Source: Alteribacillus persepolensis
Lineage (GTDB): Bacteria; Bacillota; Bacilli; Bacillales; Marinococcaceae
Assembly (NCBI RefSeq): GCF_900099605.1
Contig: NZ_FNDK01000001.1
Coordinates: forward strand, 310,001 to 374,000
DNA length: 64,000 bases
Direction: 5' to 3'
How positions within the stretch are numbered: position 1 is the stretch's first letter; every line of letters begins with the position of its first letter. The notes beneath the pieces are model-generated. The model had not been told where the DNA came from. It ran no database searches and was given only the letters and a program-made list of their open reading frames with translations. Below are positions 63,890 to 64,000 of the stretch, one piece after another. The translations under genes were made by a program, and so were the position numbers.

Positions 63890-64000
63890 TTATTTCATCG
63901 TCCGGTCCGTTGGCGGAGATGGTTTCTGGTTGTCTCCTTGTCGCATCACATTCCCATCCACTGTCAATGCCGGCCTTTTTTTCACTTTCCACCACGGCAT
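63890..64000 (-). CDS. gerKA: C-terminal end of spore germinant receptor A subunit (partial)
   Basis: Only the last 36 codons are inside the window: PWWKVKKRPALTVDG, then a Gln/Pro-rich hydrophilic tail. A basic, Trp/Pro-containing cytosolic C-terminus just before gerC is what GerA subunits have. The gene continues beyond position 64000. Partial, so the identification rests mainly on operon context. Confidence 0.75.
   Translation of the reverse strand: MPWWKVKKRPALTVDGNVMRQGDNQKPSPPTDRTMK

Overview
The window is a chromosomal stretch of a low-to-moderate GC, endospore-forming member of the Bacillaceae. Gene order repeatedly matches Bacillus subtilis blocks: ynzC-tkt-sirA-yneF, ccdC-yneK, citB, yneP-yneQ, an yneR-like gene, yneT-parE-parC, mrfA(yprA)-mrfB(yprB), and ypsA-gpsB-rnpB-ypsC. 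Sporulation and germination genes (sirA, a SpoVK-like ATPase, two YheC/YheD-type proteins, a gerK-like operon) support a spore former. The species cannot be named from sequence alone. Unlike B. subtilis, this organism encodes selenocysteine.

Layout. 0.1-7.0 kb: tkt region, cytochrome c maturation protein CcdC, membrane proteins, two YheC/D paralogues. 7.1-17.4 kb: a selenium island with tRNA-Sec, selB, a glycosyltransferase resembling the selenosugar synthase SenB, a LysR regulator, a three-gene PhnDEC-like ABC importer, selD, a SelW-like selenoprotein and selA. 17.9-30.0 kb: aconitase, an FbpB-like small protein, VanZ-like protein, a double-AAA ATPase, thioesterase, NAD synthetase, homoserine O-acyltransferase, YkuI and an MFS transporter. 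30.0-39.3 kb: a 1237-residue double dynamin, two HesB/A-type-like selenoproteins either side of a dipeptidase, an ABC ATPase, a SurA_N-type lipoprotein, CheV and two tiny genes. 39.4-47.2 kb: mrfAB, ypsA, gpsB, a nitrilase-family enzyme, an RNase H-like protein, rnpB and an RNA methyltransferase. 47.2-49.5 kb: small genes, one behind what looks like a translational attenuator with a 20-codon leader, and a 303-bp element with 19-bp terminal inverted repeats. 49.5-64 kb: YneR-like protein, M32 carboxypeptidase, CoA-binding protein, topoisomerase IV, a selenocysteine thioredoxin, a dehalogenase-type hydrolase, a deacetylase, a DUF3231 protein and a GerK-type germinant receptor cut by the window end.

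How it fits together. The importer and LysR regulator plausibly supply selenium; SelD makes selenophosphate; SelA, tRNA-Sec and SelB use it to decode UGA. Five genes in this window have an in-frame UGA that restores a full-length protein, each followed 12-20 nt later by a short hairpin: SelD itself (GUGCK), a SelW-like CxxU protein, a HesB-like GUGG protein, a less familiar GNUGG protein, and a WUPGCK thioredoxin. Ordinary ORF calling truncates or loses all five. The glycosyltransferase coupled to selB suggests that some selenophosphate may go to a small-molecule selenosugar.

The most promising undescribed items are the SenB-like gene inside the selB operon, the GNUGG selenoprotein, and the leader-peptide attenuator controlling a 93-residue Cys-motif protein.
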